DNA of 64,000 nucleotides from Nocardia sp. CDC159. Lineage in GTDB: Bacteria > Actinomycetota > Actinomycetes > Mycobacteriales > Mycobacteriaceae. Location of the stretch: assembly GCF_023740735.1 (NCBI RefSeq), contig NZ_JAMRXH010000012.1, forward strand, positions 186,001-250,000, given 5' to 3'. The first letter of the stretch is position 1. Each line of letters begins with the position of its first letter. The position numbers were made by a program, and so were the translations under genes. Shown in pieces: positions 24,410 through 32,568 of this stretch. The notes under the pieces are model-generated. The model did no database searches. It was not told where the DNA came from and saw only the letters and a list, made by a program, of their open reading frames with translations.

Positions 24410-25099
24410 ATGCGCATTCTGGTAGTCGACGACGACCGCGCGGTTCGGGAATCGCTGCGCCGGTCGCTCACCTTCAACGGCTACTCCGTCGATCTGGCAG
24501 TGGACGGGGTCGACGCCCTGGACAAGGTGGCCGCGGGGCGGCCCGACGCGTTGGTGCTGGACGTGATGATGCCGCGGCTGGACGGGCTCGAGGTGTGTCG
24601 GCGGCTGCGCAGCACCGGTGACGATCTGCCGATCCTGGTGCTCACCGCGCGCGATTCGGTCTCCGAGCGGGTCGCGGGACTGGACGCGGGCGCCGACGAC
24701 TATCTGCCCAAACCCTTCGCCCTCGAGGAGCTGCTCGCGCGGCTGCGCGCCCTGCTGCGCCGTACCGCGGCCGATTCGGCGGTCGAGACGTCGGAGACCA
24801 TGAAATTCGCCGATCTCTCGCTGGACCCGGTCACCCGCGAGGTGGCGCGCGGCGAGCGCGCCATCAGCCTCACCCGCACCGAATTCTCCCTGCTGGAAAT
24901 GCTGATGGCCAATCCGCGGCGGGTGCTGACCCGCAGCCGGATCCTCGAGGAGGTCTGGGGTTACGACTTCCCCACCTCCGGCAACGCGCTCGAGGTCTAC
25001 ATCGGCTATCTGCGCCGCAAGACCGAGGCCGACGGCGAACCGCGGCTGATCCACACCGTGCGCGGCGTCGGCTACGTGCTGCGCGAGACGCCGCCGTAG
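24410..25099 (+). CDS. mprA: Response regulator MprA (OmpR family)
   Basis: 229 residues from ATG 24410 with GGAGG upstream. Receiver domain: acidic pocket VVDDDR, phosphoacceptor Asp51 in LVLDVMMP, Thr in VLTAR and Lys in YLPKPF. C-terminal winged helix: LTRTEFSLLEMLMANP and SGNALEVYIGYLRRKTE to GVGYVL. In mycobacteria MprA responds to envelope stress and controls pepD and stress sigma factors. It is followed 13 bp later by mprB and preceded by its own putative binding site. Confidence 0.95.
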   Translation: MRILVVDDDRAVRESLRRSLTFNGYSVDLAVDGVDALDKVAAGRPDALVLDVMMPRLDGLEVCRRLRSTGDDLPILVLTARDSVSERVAGLDAGADDYLPKPFALEELLARLRALLRRTAADSAVETSETMKFADLSLDPVTREVARGERAISLTRTEFSLLEMLMANPRRVLTRSRILEEVWGYDFPTSGNALEVYIGYLRRKTEADGEPRLIHTVRGVGYVLRETPP

Positions 25100-25112
25100 G
25101 AGCATCGTCGCC

Positions 25113-26579
25113 GTGGGAAGGACCAATCCGCGCCAACCCGTGATCGCCGGGTTCGGGCATCCGCCGGACGCGCCCGAGATGCGCCCGCCGATGCCGCTCA
25201 CCAGCTCGGTGACCCTGCGCTGGCGGGTGACATTGCTGGCGGCGTCGGTGGTGCTGGTCGCCGTCGCGCTCACCTCCATCGCCGCCTACGCGATGGTGGC
25301 GCGCTCGCTGTACGCGGATGTGGACAATCAGCTGCGTGCGCGGGCGCAGGTGATGGTCAACAACAATATCGATGAGGCCGGTTTCCAGGCGCTGCTCTCC
25401 TTCGCCGCGGTGTACGCCAACGACACCGGCATCGCGATCATCTACCCGGAGATGCCCGACCTGCCGCTGGCTCCAGCGCAACCGACGAAGACGCGGATCG
25501 GCGCGCCGGAATGGGCGGTGTTCAAGGGCAAGGTCGACTCCTCGCTGCGCACGGTCGACAACCAGCGGGTGTACGCGCGTCGCACGAAAAACGGGGCCAC
25601 CCTGGTGCTCTCGCGGTCGTTGCAGCCGACCAAGGAGACGCTGGACCGGTTGGCGTGGTTGATGTTCGTGGTCGGCGGCTGCGGCGTGGTGCTCGCCGGT
25701 GGCGCGGGCGCGGGGGTGGGGCGCACCGGCCTGCGGCCGATCGCGCGGCTGACCGCGGCCACCGAACGGATCGCGCGAACCGACGACCTCACCCCGATCC
25801 CCGTCGTGGGCGACGACGAATTGGCCCGGCTCACCGAGAGTTTCAACACAATGCTGCGCGCGCTGGCCGAATCCCGGGAACGGCAGCGACGCCTGGTCGC
25901 CGACGCGGGCCACGAGCTGCGCACGCCGCTGACCTCGCTGCGCACCAATATGGAACTGCTCATCGCCTCCTCCCGCCCCGGCGCCCCGGCGATTCCGGTA
26001 CAGGAGATGGACGAGTTGCGCGCCGACGTCACCGCCCAGATCGAGGAGTTGTCCACCCTGATCGGCGATCTGGTGGATCTGGCCCGCGAGGACGCGCCCG
26101 AGACCATTTACGAGCCGGTGGATCTCGGCGAGGTGGCCGAACGCGCGCTGGAGCGGGCGCGGCGTCGGCGCAGCGGCATCGAGTTCACCGCCGATCTGCG
26201 GCCGTGGTTCGTCTACGGCCACGAGGCCGGATTGGAGCGCGCCATCCTCAACGTGCTGGACAATGCCGCCAAATGGAACGCCGAGGGCGAACCGGTGCGG
26301 GTCACCATGCGCGAGACCGGGTCGGGTTTGCTGGAATTCACCGTCGACGACGCCGGGCCGGGTATTTCCCAGGAGGAGCGGGAGCTGGTTTTCGAGCGCT
26401 TCTATCGGGCCACCTCGGCGCGCTCGATGCCCGGTTCCGGGCTGGGACTGGCCATCGTCAAACAGGTGGTCACCAAGCACGGCGGCACGATCACGATCGA
26501 AACCTCCGACCGCGGCGGTGCGCTCGTGCGCATAGTCCTGCCCGGTGAGGGCGTTTCACAGCCGCAGGAGTGGGGATAG
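25113..26579 (+). CDS. mprB: Sensor histidine kinase MprB
   Basis: 488 residues from GTG 25113; ATG 25182 would also keep TM1. TM1 at about 40-62, extracytoplasmic sensor 63-180, TM2 about 180-201, HAMP (RPIARLTAATERIA), then the H box VADAGHELRTPLTSL with His267, the N box NVLDNAAKW and G boxes DDAGPGI and GSGLGLAIVKQ. Sequence and gene order match M. tuberculosis MprB, which detects surfactant and unfolded-protein stress outside the membrane and phosphorylates MprA. pepD lies 143 bp further, behind a second MprA-like box. Confidence 0.95.
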   Translation: MGRTNPRQPVIAGFGHPPDAPEMRPPMPLTSSVTLRWRVTLLAASVVLVAVALTSIAAYAMVARSLYADVDNQLRARAQVMVNNNIDEAGFQALLSFAAVYANDTGIAIIYPEMPDLPLAPAQPTKTRIGAPEWAVFKGKVDSSLRTVDNQRVYARRTKNGATLVLSRSLQPTKETLDRLAWLMFVVGGCGVVLAGGAGAGVGRTGLRPIARLTAATERIARTDDLTPIPVVGDDELARLTESFNTMLRALAESRERQRRLVADAGHELRTPLTSLRTNMELLIASSRPGAPAIPVQEMDELRADVTAQIEELSTLIGDLVDLAREDAPETIYEPVDLGEVAERALERARRRRSGIEFTADLRPWFVYGHEAGLERAILNVLDNAAKWNAEGEPVRVTMRETGSGLLEFTVDDAGPGISQEERELVFERFYRATSARSMPGSGLGLAIVKQVVTKHGGTITIETSDRGGALVRIVLPGEGVSQPQEWG

Positions 26580-26660
26580 CGGGAGAACATTGTCCGTGGA
26601 TATCCGTTTTAGGATGACACGGGTAAGCACTACGGATGTCTCGTAGAACTGACAGTGCGG

Positions 26661-26681
26661 TCTCAGGGCGCTCTCAGTCGA
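26661..26681 (+). promoter_or_regulatory. MprA-box-like direct repeat upstream of pepD
   Basis: TCTCAG at 26661 and TCTCAGTCGA at 26672-26681, again with an 11-bp period. The second copy matches the mprA box over all 10 bases. It ends 41 bp before the pepD start. Confidence 0.72.
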
Positions 26682-26722
26682 GGTCACCAGACTGGCGACG
26701 GACTCGAGGAGAAACGAGGGAA

Positions 26723-28069
26723 ATGACCGAGGATTCGAAGGACAGGCGCGAGGAGCCGGACGCTTCGGGGACGAGTTCGACACCCGTTGCCGGACAGCAG
26801 TTTCCGTATCAGCAGGGTGCATTCGGTCCGGCCCCGGCCTACGATCCGCACGCCCAGCACACCGCGCCGATGCCGCCCTATCAGCAGCACTACGGGGCGC
26901 CCGGCCAGCCGCCGATCGGACCGGACGTGGCGGCGGGCCACGGCGCCCAGCCGCCGCGTCGCCGCGGCGCCGCCGGGCTGATCGCCGGGGCCATCGCGCT
27001 GGCACTGATCAGCGGCGGCATCGGCGGTGCGGTTGGCGCCCTGGTCAGCCGCCACGACGAGAAGGCGCCGGTCAGCAATGCGCTCAACGCGCCGCCGCCC
27101 AAGGCCGCGCCGGTCGCCAACGCCCCGGCGGGCACCGTTCCGGCGGTGGCGAAGAAGGTGCTGCCGAGCGTGGTGATGATCAGGGTGGCCGGGGCGCGCG
27201 CGGAGGGCGAGGGCTCGGGCAACATCCTGTCCTCGGACGGCCTGATCCTCACCAACAATCACGTCGCCAGCGGGGCGGGCCCGAATGCCAAGATGGAGGT
27301 CCAATTCAACGACGGCAGTACGGCTCCGGCCACCGTCGTGGGCGTCGATCCGGTATCGGATCTGGCCGTCATCAAGGCCACCGGAAAGACCGGTCTGACG
27401 CCGATCGAATTGGGCACCTCGTCGAATTTGCAAGTGGGACAGACGGTTGTCGCCATTGGTTCGCCCCTCGGCCTGGCGGGAACGGTCACCACCGGAATCG
27501 TGTCGGCGCTGAACCGGCCGGTCTCCACCAGCGGTGAGCCGGGAATGTCGCAGCCGCCGGTGATCTCGGCGATCCAGACCGATGCCCCGATCAATCCGGG
27601 CAACTCCGGTGGGGCCCTGGTCGATATGGACGGCAAGCTGGTGGGTATCAATACCGCGATCGCCACCCTGGGCGGTTCGGAAATGGGCGGCCAGCAGAGC
27701 GGTTCGATCGGCTTGGGTTTCGCGATCCCCGTCGATCAGGCGCGTCGGGTCGCCGATCAATTGATCAAGACCGGGCACGCCACCTACGCCCAGATCGGCG
27801 TGACGGTCATGCAGAACGATCCGACCACCGGCGCCCGGATCCGCGATGTCCTGCCGAACAGCCCGGCAGCCAAGGCCGGAATTCCGCCGGGGGCCATCGT
27901 GACCAAGGTCGACGATCAGATCATCGACTCCGGCAACGGCCTGATCGCCGCGATTCGCACCCATCAACCCGGTGACAAGGTCAAGGTCACCTACACCGGC
28001 CCGGACGGCCGGGATCCCAAGACCGTCGAGGTCACCCTCGACGCCGCACCCGCGGAGGCGCCCCGATGA
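26723..28069 (+). CDS. pepD: HtrA-like serine protease PepD with PDZ domain
   Basis: 448 residues from ATG 26723 (MTEDSKDRREEP). Residues 1-82 are cytoplasmic, Pro/Gln-rich and disordered; one TM helix at 84-106; trypsin-like protease domain about 135-345 with the triad His180 (TNNHVAS), Asp213 (VSDLAV) and Ser295 (GNSGGAL); PDZ domain about 350-440. It degrades or holds misfolded proteins in the cell envelope. In mycobacteria it is part of the MprAB/SigE stress circuit, and the MprA-like box here fits. Its stop overlaps the next gene (ATGA). Confidence 0.95.
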   Translation: MTEDSKDRREEPDASGTSSTPVAGQQFPYQQGAFGPAPAYDPHAQHTAPMPPYQQHYGAPGQPPIGPDVAAGHGAQPPRRRGAAGLIAGAIALALISGGIGGAVGALVSRHDEKAPVSNALNAPPPKAAPVANAPAGTVPAVAKKVLPSVVMIRVAGARAEGEGSGNILSSDGLILTNNHVASGAGPNAKMEVQFNDGSTAPATVVGVDPVSDLAVIKATGKTGLTPIELGTSSNLQVGQTVVAIGSPLGLAGTVTTGIVSALNRPVSTSGEPGMSQPPVISAIQTDAPINPGNSGGALVDMDGKLVGINTAIATLGGSEMGGQQSGSIGLGFAIPVDQARRVADQLIKTGHATYAQIGVTVMQNDPTTGARIRDVLPNSPAAKAGIPPGAIVTKVDDQIIDSGNGLIAAIRTHQPGDKVKVTYTGPDGRDPKTVEVTLDAAPAEAPR

Positions 28070-28656
28070 TGATTCACCGTCCACGCACCCTGAGCCTGCT
28101 TCCGGAATCGGTTGGCGGGGGACGGGAACCGTTGTCGGTCACGGACGCTACGGTGAGCAGCATGGAAATCGATGCCGCAGTGGCCGGCCGTGCACTTGTC
28201 GTGATCGTCGACGACCGAACCGCGCACGGTGGGGTCGACTCGCTGGGGCCGCTGGTGACCGAACTGCTCACCGAGGCCGGATTCCTGGTCGACGCCACGG
28301 TGCTGGTGGCCAATGACGAGGTCGAGATCCGCAACGCGCTCAACACCGCCGTGATCGGCGGCGTCGATCTGGTCATCTCGGTCGGCGGCACCGGCATGTC
28401 CCCGCGCGATGTCACCCCCGAGGCCACCGCCGAGGTCCTCGATCGCGAACTGCCCGGCATCAGCGAGGCGCTGCGCTCCTCCGGCCTGGCGGCCGGTTCG
28501 CTGGACGCGGGCCTGTCCCGGGGTCTGGCGGGCGTCTCGGGCAGCACCCTGGTGGTCAATCTGCCCGGTACCCGCGCGGCGGTTCGCGACGGCATGGCCA
28601 CCCTGGGCCCGCTCGCCAGCCGCGTCATCGATGAGCTGTCCGGATTGGCGGAGTGA
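28066..28656 (+). CDS. moaB: MoaB/Mog-family molybdopterin-binding protein
   Basis: 196 residues if started at ATG 28066, which overlaps the pepD stop and has GGAGG 7 bp upstream; the conserved domain begins only at ATG 28162, so that is an alternative. The MoCF fold shows VSVGGTGMSPRDVTPEAT (the MPT-binding GGTG loop), an LDRELPGISEALR helix and NLPGTRAAVRDGM. It acts in molybdenum-cofactor synthesis, adenylylating molybdopterin. M. tuberculosis has moaB2 (Rv0984) in the same place after pepD. Confidence 0.9.
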   Translation: MMIHRPRTLSLLPESVGGGREPLSVTDATVSSMEIDAAVAGRALVVIVDDRTAHGGVDSLGPLVTELLTEAGFLVDATVLVANDEVEIRNALNTAVIGGVDLVISVGGTGMSPRDVTPEATAEVLDRELPGISEALRSSGLAAGSLDAGLSRGLAGVSGSTLVVNLPGTRAAVRDGMATLGPLASRVIDELSGLAE

Positions 28657-28925
28657 CCGACGCGCCTCACGCCGAGGACCGGCCCGCCCGCCCGGCCAGG
28701 ACGCGGTGGGCCGTCGATTCGGCCGACGAGAAAAGCGAACAGCCAACCCCTCGCCCACGCCGGGCGGGGGGTTCGTCGCGTTCGGCCGCCGATGCCGCGC
28801 GGCTGGCTCGAATCTTCGGCGAGACGCTGCCGCAAACAAGTAGTGACGAACGGTCTCCCGACGGCGAGCGGCCGGGCTCGTCGGACGACTGGTTGCGCTC
28901 GCAGGTGCCGCCGCATCACCAGTGA
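28653..28925 (+). CDS. Small conserved actinobacterial protein of unknown function
   Basis: 90 residues from GTG 28653, overlapping the moaB stop by 4 bp. The first half is Arg/Pro-rich and variable. The second half, AADAARLARIFGETLPQTSS with a final DDWLRSQVPPHHQ, has the look of a short conserved motif (LFG-D/E-x-LP...T-x-DE...W...PPHH) that I recall at the end of small actinobacterial proteins. A 12-bp hairpin lies inside the coding region (28745-28773). Nothing about its role can be read. Confidence 0.65.
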   Translation: MTDAPHAEDRPARPARTRWAVDSADEKSEQPTPRPRRAGGSSRSAADAARLARIFGETLPQTSSDERSPDGERPGSSDDWLRSQVPPHHQ

Positions 28926-29018
28926 GCGACCGTCTCGATTGCGCCACGGGGGAGGGCCGGTCATGTTTCCGAGTTCTCACAGCATTTATGCACTATGCGT
29001 AATATGACCGAGATTGGG

Positions 29019-29036
29019 GTGTGATTCAGATCACAC
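29019..29036. promoter_or_regulatory. Perfect CRP/GlxR palindrome upstream of the porin pair
   Basis: GTGTGATTCAGATCACAC, an exact TGTGA-N6-TCACA site with an extra matching G/C pair. It is 266 bp before the first porin start. Confidence 0.72.
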
Positions 29037-29254
29037 TGCCTTTACGGACGCTTACGTTGTCATGTAGTTGCCGAGCCGTTTAATGTTCGCATTTGGGCTG
29101 CTCCACCTGCGGTTCTCGAAGGCTACGGGAAGACGCCTCGCGTCGACCTCGCCGGAACGGAGCCCGGTTCCGACAGTTTGCGGAAAATTGGTCGTCGGTT
29201 ACACGGCGGCAACAAACCGGCGACAAACTGAGCAGGGCCTTTAAGGACCGCTTA

Positions 29255-29275
29255 CAGCCTCGGTAGTCGAGGCTG
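29255..29275 (+). promoter_or_regulatory. Stem-loop in the porin mRNA leader
   Basis: 8-bp perfect stem (29255-29262 with 29268-29275) and a 5-nt loop, ending 26 bp before the start codon and just upstream of the AGGGGAAG ribosome site. It could stabilise the mRNA. Confidence 0.4.
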
Positions 29276-29301
29276 ACCGTAAGAACCTGATGAGGGGAAG
29301 T

Positions 29302-29979
29302 ATGAGCGAGAACCGCACCAACGGTCTGCGGCGTGGTGCCCGTTTCGCGGGCATCGGCGCGGCCGCGGCCGTGGCCATTGGCCTTTTCTCGACCGGTGCT
29401 GCCAACGCCGACGCCTTCGTGCCGTTGCCGGACGGCCAGAAGCTGGGTCCCAATGGCGTTGTGATCACCCGCACCGGTGAACATGCCGTGGTATCGCCGT
29501 CGCTGGCGGCCAACGGTGCCGGTCGTCATGTCTGGGTGTCCGGCAATGTCCGCGCCGATGCGCCGAATGCTCCCGAGGCGACCGTGGGTCCGTGGAACGG
29601 CCCGACCAACGGGGAAGGCACCAACAACTCGTCGACGCACGGTGCGTCCCGCTTGAGCACCGGCTACATCATCGGCTGCCAGGTCAGCATCGCCGACGAT
29701 GCGATCAGCGCCGGAATGAGCGGCGGCATCAACCTCAACGGCGCGAGCGTGAGTGGCACCATCGGTCTCCAGCTCGGCCCCGGCCAGGTGGGCTTCGTCG
29801 AAATTCAGGGCAAGGACATCACCAAGCCCGGGACGTACTCGGTCGAGTATCAGGACATGGGGCTCAAGCTTTCCGGTTGCGCCGGTTACGCGCAGGCTCG
29901 GTCGTACACCGTTCTCGAGATCGTGGGCAACCACTACTCCAAGACCACCCTCTACGGGCAGCCGTTCAGCATCGGCTGA
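29302..29979 (+). CDS. nfpA: MspA-family outer-membrane porin, NfpA/NfpB-like subunit 1
   Basis: 225 residues from ATG 29302 with GAGGGG upstream. A signal peptide ends at GAANA before DAFVPLPDG; the mature N-terminus matches MspA-type porins. The beta-rich chain has the family landmarks SPSLAANGAGRHVWVSGN, STGYIIGCQV and a C-terminus SGCAGYAQARSYTVLE to TLYGQPFSIG. In N. farcinica two adjacent MspA homologues, NfpA and NfpB, form one hetero-oligomeric cell-wall channel; this tandem pair is the likely equivalent. Which subunit is A cannot be settled here. Confidence 0.9.
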   Translation: MSENRTNGLRRGARFAGIGAAAAVAIGLFSTGAANADAFVPLPDGQKLGPNGVVITRTGEHAVVSPSLAANGAGRHVWVSGNVRADAPNAPEATVGPWNGPTNGEGTNNSSTHGASRLSTGYIIGCQVSIADDAISAGMSGGINLNGASVSGTIGLQLGPGQVGFVEIQGKDITKPGTYSVEYQDMGLKLSGCAGYAQARSYTVLEIVGNHYSKTTLYGQPFSIG

Positions 29980-30039
29980 CGTGGTCGCCTTCGCCAAACC
30001 TATTTCCCACCAAGCGATTCACCCTGAGGGACCTCAATT

Positions 30040-30717
30040 ATGAACATCCGTAAGACCGCGGCTCGCGCGGCGGGAGTCGGTGCTGCCACCGTCGCCGCCC
30101 TCGGCCTTCTCTCCACCGGCGCCGCCAACGCCGACACCTTCGTGCCGCTGCCGGGCGGCGACATCACCCAGACCCTGTCCGACGGCACCGTCGTGCGCGT
30201 TTGGATGACCGACGAGTCCGCCACCATCAGCCCGTCCATGGGCTCCACTCCGGTGCACCGCAACGCGTGGGTCTCCGGCACCGTGCATGTCGAGATCTCC
30301 GGCGAGACCACCGCCAAGAAGGGCAAGATCTGGCCCGGGTACGTGGTCGGCTGCCAGGTCAACATCGACGGCGGCGGCGTCAGCGGCGGACCGAACGCCA
30401 GCGTCGACTGGAGCGGTGAACAGGCCGAGGGCAACATCGGCGCCGGTGGCGGCGCCACCCTGAGCCTCGGACCCGGCCAGGCGCGTTCGTTCACCATCCT
30501 CGACCTGGAGGCGGCGGACGACTACGGCAACGAGGATCACTCCTCGGGCAACACCTTCAACGGCCACAGCGGCTCGATCAGCTGGCAGGACTCGACCATC
30601 GGCCTCACCGGCTGCGGCGGCTACGCGCAGGCGCGTTCGGTCGTCCGCGTGCGCGTGGAGACCGACAACGTCATGAGCACGGTCACGCTGTGGGGCCAGC
30701 CCTTCAGCATCGGCTGA
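30040..30717 (+). CDS. nfpB: MspA-family outer-membrane porin, NfpA/NfpB-like subunit 2
   Basis: 225 residues, 60 bp after the first porin and clearly paralogous: signal peptide ending GAANA, mature start DTFVPLPGGD, then SATISPSMGSTPVHRNAWVS, WPGYVVGCQV and a C-terminus TGCGGYAQARSVVRVRV to WGQPFSIG. The two differ most in the loops. It should assemble with the upstream subunit into a water-filled channel through the mycolic-acid layer for small hydrophilic solutes. A terminator follows 36 bp after the stop. Confidence 0.9.
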   Translation: MNIRKTAARAAGVGAATVAALGLLSTGAANADTFVPLPGGDITQTLSDGTVVRVWMTDESATISPSMGSTPVHRNAWVSGTVHVEISGETTAKKGKIWPGYVVGCQVNIDGGGVSGGPNASVDWSGEQAEGNIGAGGGATLSLGPGQARSFTILDLEAADDYGNEDHSSGNTFNGHSGSISWQDSTIGLTGCGGYAQARSVVRVRVETDNVMSTVTLWGQPFSIG

Positions 30718-30753
30718 TGACCTCGTGACCTGAACGGTCAAGGTAGGCAATAG

Positions 30754-30788
30754 CAATGGGCCCGGTGCGCCACGCGCCGGGCCCATTG
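30754..30788. terminator. Bidirectional hairpin terminator between the porins and mscL
   Basis: 12-bp perfect stem (30754-30765 with 30777-30788), extendable by inner GCG/CGC pairs, between two convergent transcripts. Confidence 0.8.
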
Positions 30789-30827
30789 TCGTTGTCCGGC
30801 AAAACTATTCGAGCCGCGGCGGGCGGG

Positions 30828-31235
30828 TCAGGATTCGTGGCGGCCGCCCGAGCTCTTGCCGCCCTCGGCGAGCAGGTCGCGGATCTCGGTGAGCAACTGG
30901 GTGTCGGTGATGGCCGGTTCGGTGGTCTTGCCCCAGCGCTTCTTCGCGGTCATGGCCGGAAGGACCAGGACGAAGTAGAGGACGGCCGCGATGATCAGAA
31001 AGTTCAGGGCCGCGGTGATGATCGGGCCGACGGCGATGAAGGTGGCCGGTTTGTCGGAGACCAGCCGGAAGCCGAGGCCCAGTTCGCCGCTGCTGCCGAA
31101 CACGGCCAGCAGCGGGTTGATGATTCCGTTGGTGAAGGCCGTGATGACGGCGGTGAACGCGGTGCCGATCACGACCGCGACCGCCAGGTCGATGACATTC
31201 CCGCGGAACAGGAAGTCCCGGAAACCCTTCAGCAT
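30828..31235 (-). CDS. mscL: Large-conductance mechanosensitive channel
   Basis: 135 residues from ATG 31235 (MLKGFRDFLFRGNVIDLAVA), with AGGAG upstream. Two TM helices: AVAVVIGTAFTAVITAFTNG (about 14-36) and the second around FLIIAAVLYFVLVLPAM (about 72-92), and a cytoplasmic C-terminal helix (TQLLTEIRDLLAEG). It opens under hypo-osmotic shock to release solutes. In M. tuberculosis mscL (Rv0985c) also follows moaB2 on the opposite strand. Confidence 0.96.
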   Translation of the reverse strand: MLKGFRDFLFRGNVIDLAVAVVIGTAFTAVITAFTNGIINPLLAVFGSSGELGLGFRLVSDKPATFIAVGPIITAALNFLIIAAVLYFVLVLPAMTAKKRWGKTTEPAITDTQLLTEIRDLLAEGGKSSGGRHES

Positions 31236-31375
31236 TGCGGCTCCTGTCTCACTCGGCACGACCGTGCCGCGCCGTCGATCTGGTCAATGCATCCGAGACG
31301 ATCGAGGATCGCTATCGAACCGGATAGTCGGGATGCTAGTGGAGGTCTGGGGCAAATGTCCGGCGAAGCAAGTGA

Positions 31376-32068
31376 TCAGCGGAACAGCACGGTCAGTTCG
31401 GTGCGCAGCGAGCCTGCCGCGAGGTCGAGGGCGTGTGCGGAGTCGAGGGCGAGCAGCACCACCCGCTCACCGCTCGGTCCGCGGCGGCCCTCGGGGGCGG
31501 AGATCAGCACCACGACCGCGTCGGCGGCAAGGGTACGCGGCGGCCCGGCGTGCGCCGGATCGCCTTCAGAGCGTTCGGCGGTGACCACGTCGACCCGGTC
31601 ACCCACTCGCAGGATATCGGCAACGGCGTTGTCGGCCAGGCGAATCGGCGCGATGCGAGCATCGGCGACGCCGGTGGCGACCTGGGCCAGGCGCGCGCCG
31701 AGCACGCGCAGATCGGTCAGCATCTCCCCGGCCCGCACCGCTCCCGAGACGGTCGCGCCCACCAGTGCCGACACCTCGCGCACGCTCCCCTCTGGCAGCA
31801 GTCCGGCCGGGCGGGCCACGACCCGCAGATCCGCGGCGCTCAGCACGCGGCCCGGGGACAGGTCGCGAGTGGCGATCACCACATCGGCCGAGCGGGCCTG
31901 CGGATCACCGCGTACGAACAGAACCACCGCGCCGATGGCGAGCAGGGCGGCGAGCATCCGACGCAGGAGTGTGACATCGAGCCGGGACGGCCGATGCCGG
32001 AGCAGGAATTCCCAGGGCGGTTCCCGGCCGGAATCGGCGGTGCCGGGAAGGTTCGGACTCGATCGCAT
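31376..32068 (-). CDS. SAF-domain membrane-anchored protein (CpaB/RcpC-like)
   Basis: 230 residues. A short Pro/Arg N-terminus is followed by one TM helix (MLAALLAIGAVVLFV, about 38-52), then an SAF domain (VVIATRDLSPGRVLSAADLR, about 63-125) and a longer C-terminal beta domain (LRVGDRVDVVTAE, DAVVVLISAPEG, VVLLALDSAHALDLAAGS). The arrangement is like the pilus-assembly protein CpaB/RcpC, but no other pilus genes are near. Mycobacteria have a similar gene beside the FmdB-type gene. Function uncertain. Confidence 0.78.
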   Translation of the reverse strand: MRSSPNLPGTADSGREPPWEFLLRHRPSRLDVTLLRRMLAALLAIGAVVLFVRGDPQARSADVVIATRDLSPGRVLSAADLRVVARPAGLLPEGSVREVSALVGATVSGAVRAGEMLTDLRVLGARLAQVATGVADARIAPIRLADNAVADILRVGDRVDVVTAERSEGDPAHAGPPRTLAADAVVVLISAPEGRRGPSGERVVLLALDSAHALDLAAGSLRTELTVLFR

Positions 32069-32189
32069 GATCCGACGCTACGGCTGGAGGTATGCCGTAC
32101 CGCTGGAAAACCGCTGGTCGAAATCGCCCTGTGGATAACGAGAAGGCTGTGGACAACTCGCCGAGAATTCCCGGCGAGTCGTCGGCGAA

Positions 32190-32501
32190 TCAGGCCGCGG
32201 TGCCCGCGCTGGAGGTGCTGCTCGCGGTGGATGACGAGCTCGATGTCGAGCTCGACGACGAATCGGAGCTCGAACCGTTGGAACCGCCGCTGGACTTGGC
32301 CGGTTCACTCGCGGTGGACGAGCCGTTGCGGCTGTCGGTGCGGTAGAAGCCGCTGCCCTTGAATACGATGCCAACCGAGTTGAAGAGCTTGCGCAGTTTG
32401 CCGTCGCACTTCTCGCAGGTGGTCAGCGCGTCGTCCGAGAACGACTGCACGATGTCGAACTTGTCGCCACACTGCGTGCACTGATACGAGTAAGTAGGCA
32501 C
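32190..32501 (-). CDS. FmdB-family zinc-ribbon protein (Rv0991c-like)
   Basis: 103 residues from GTG 32501, preceded by GGAGG at 5-bp spacing. The zinc ribbon is YSYQCTQCGDKFDIVQ and CEKCDGKLRKLFN (two CxxC pairs), followed by VGIVFKGSGFYRTDSR. The closely similar mycobacterial Rv0991c has been described as a redox-sensitive chaperone that helps Hsp70. Here the tail after residue 62 is a Ser/Thr-only low-complexity stretch of about 40 residues that the mycobacterial protein lacks as far as I remember. Confidence 0.88.
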   Translation of the reverse strand: MPTYSYQCTQCGDKFDIVQSFSDDALTTCEKCDGKLRKLFNSVGIVFKGSGFYRTDSRNGSSTASEPAKSSGGSNGSSSDSSSSSTSSSSSTASSTSSAGTAA

Positions 32502-32568
32502 TCCAACCTCCACGGTCTCCGTCGGTTAGCACTCTACAGCCGACAGTGCCAACAGTGCCAATCCGTCG

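Larger units (their letters stand above)
28926..29301. other. Porin promoter region
   Basis: 376 bp with no gene, holding a perfect CRP/GlxR palindrome (29019-29036) and a stem-loop just before the porin start (29255-29275). The composition is AT-richer around 28980-29090, where the promoter probably lies. Confidence 0.55.

Noticed and set aside
26602..26626. GGGTAA upstream of pepD as a stress-sigma promoter
   Set aside because: No GNNT at the 14-16 bp distance; MprA repeats give a better explanation.
28745..28773. Strong 12-bp hairpin that looks like a terminator after moaB
   Set aside because: It lies inside the small gene at 28653-28925, whose C-terminal motif looks conserved, so I kept the gene. 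Termination here remains possible.
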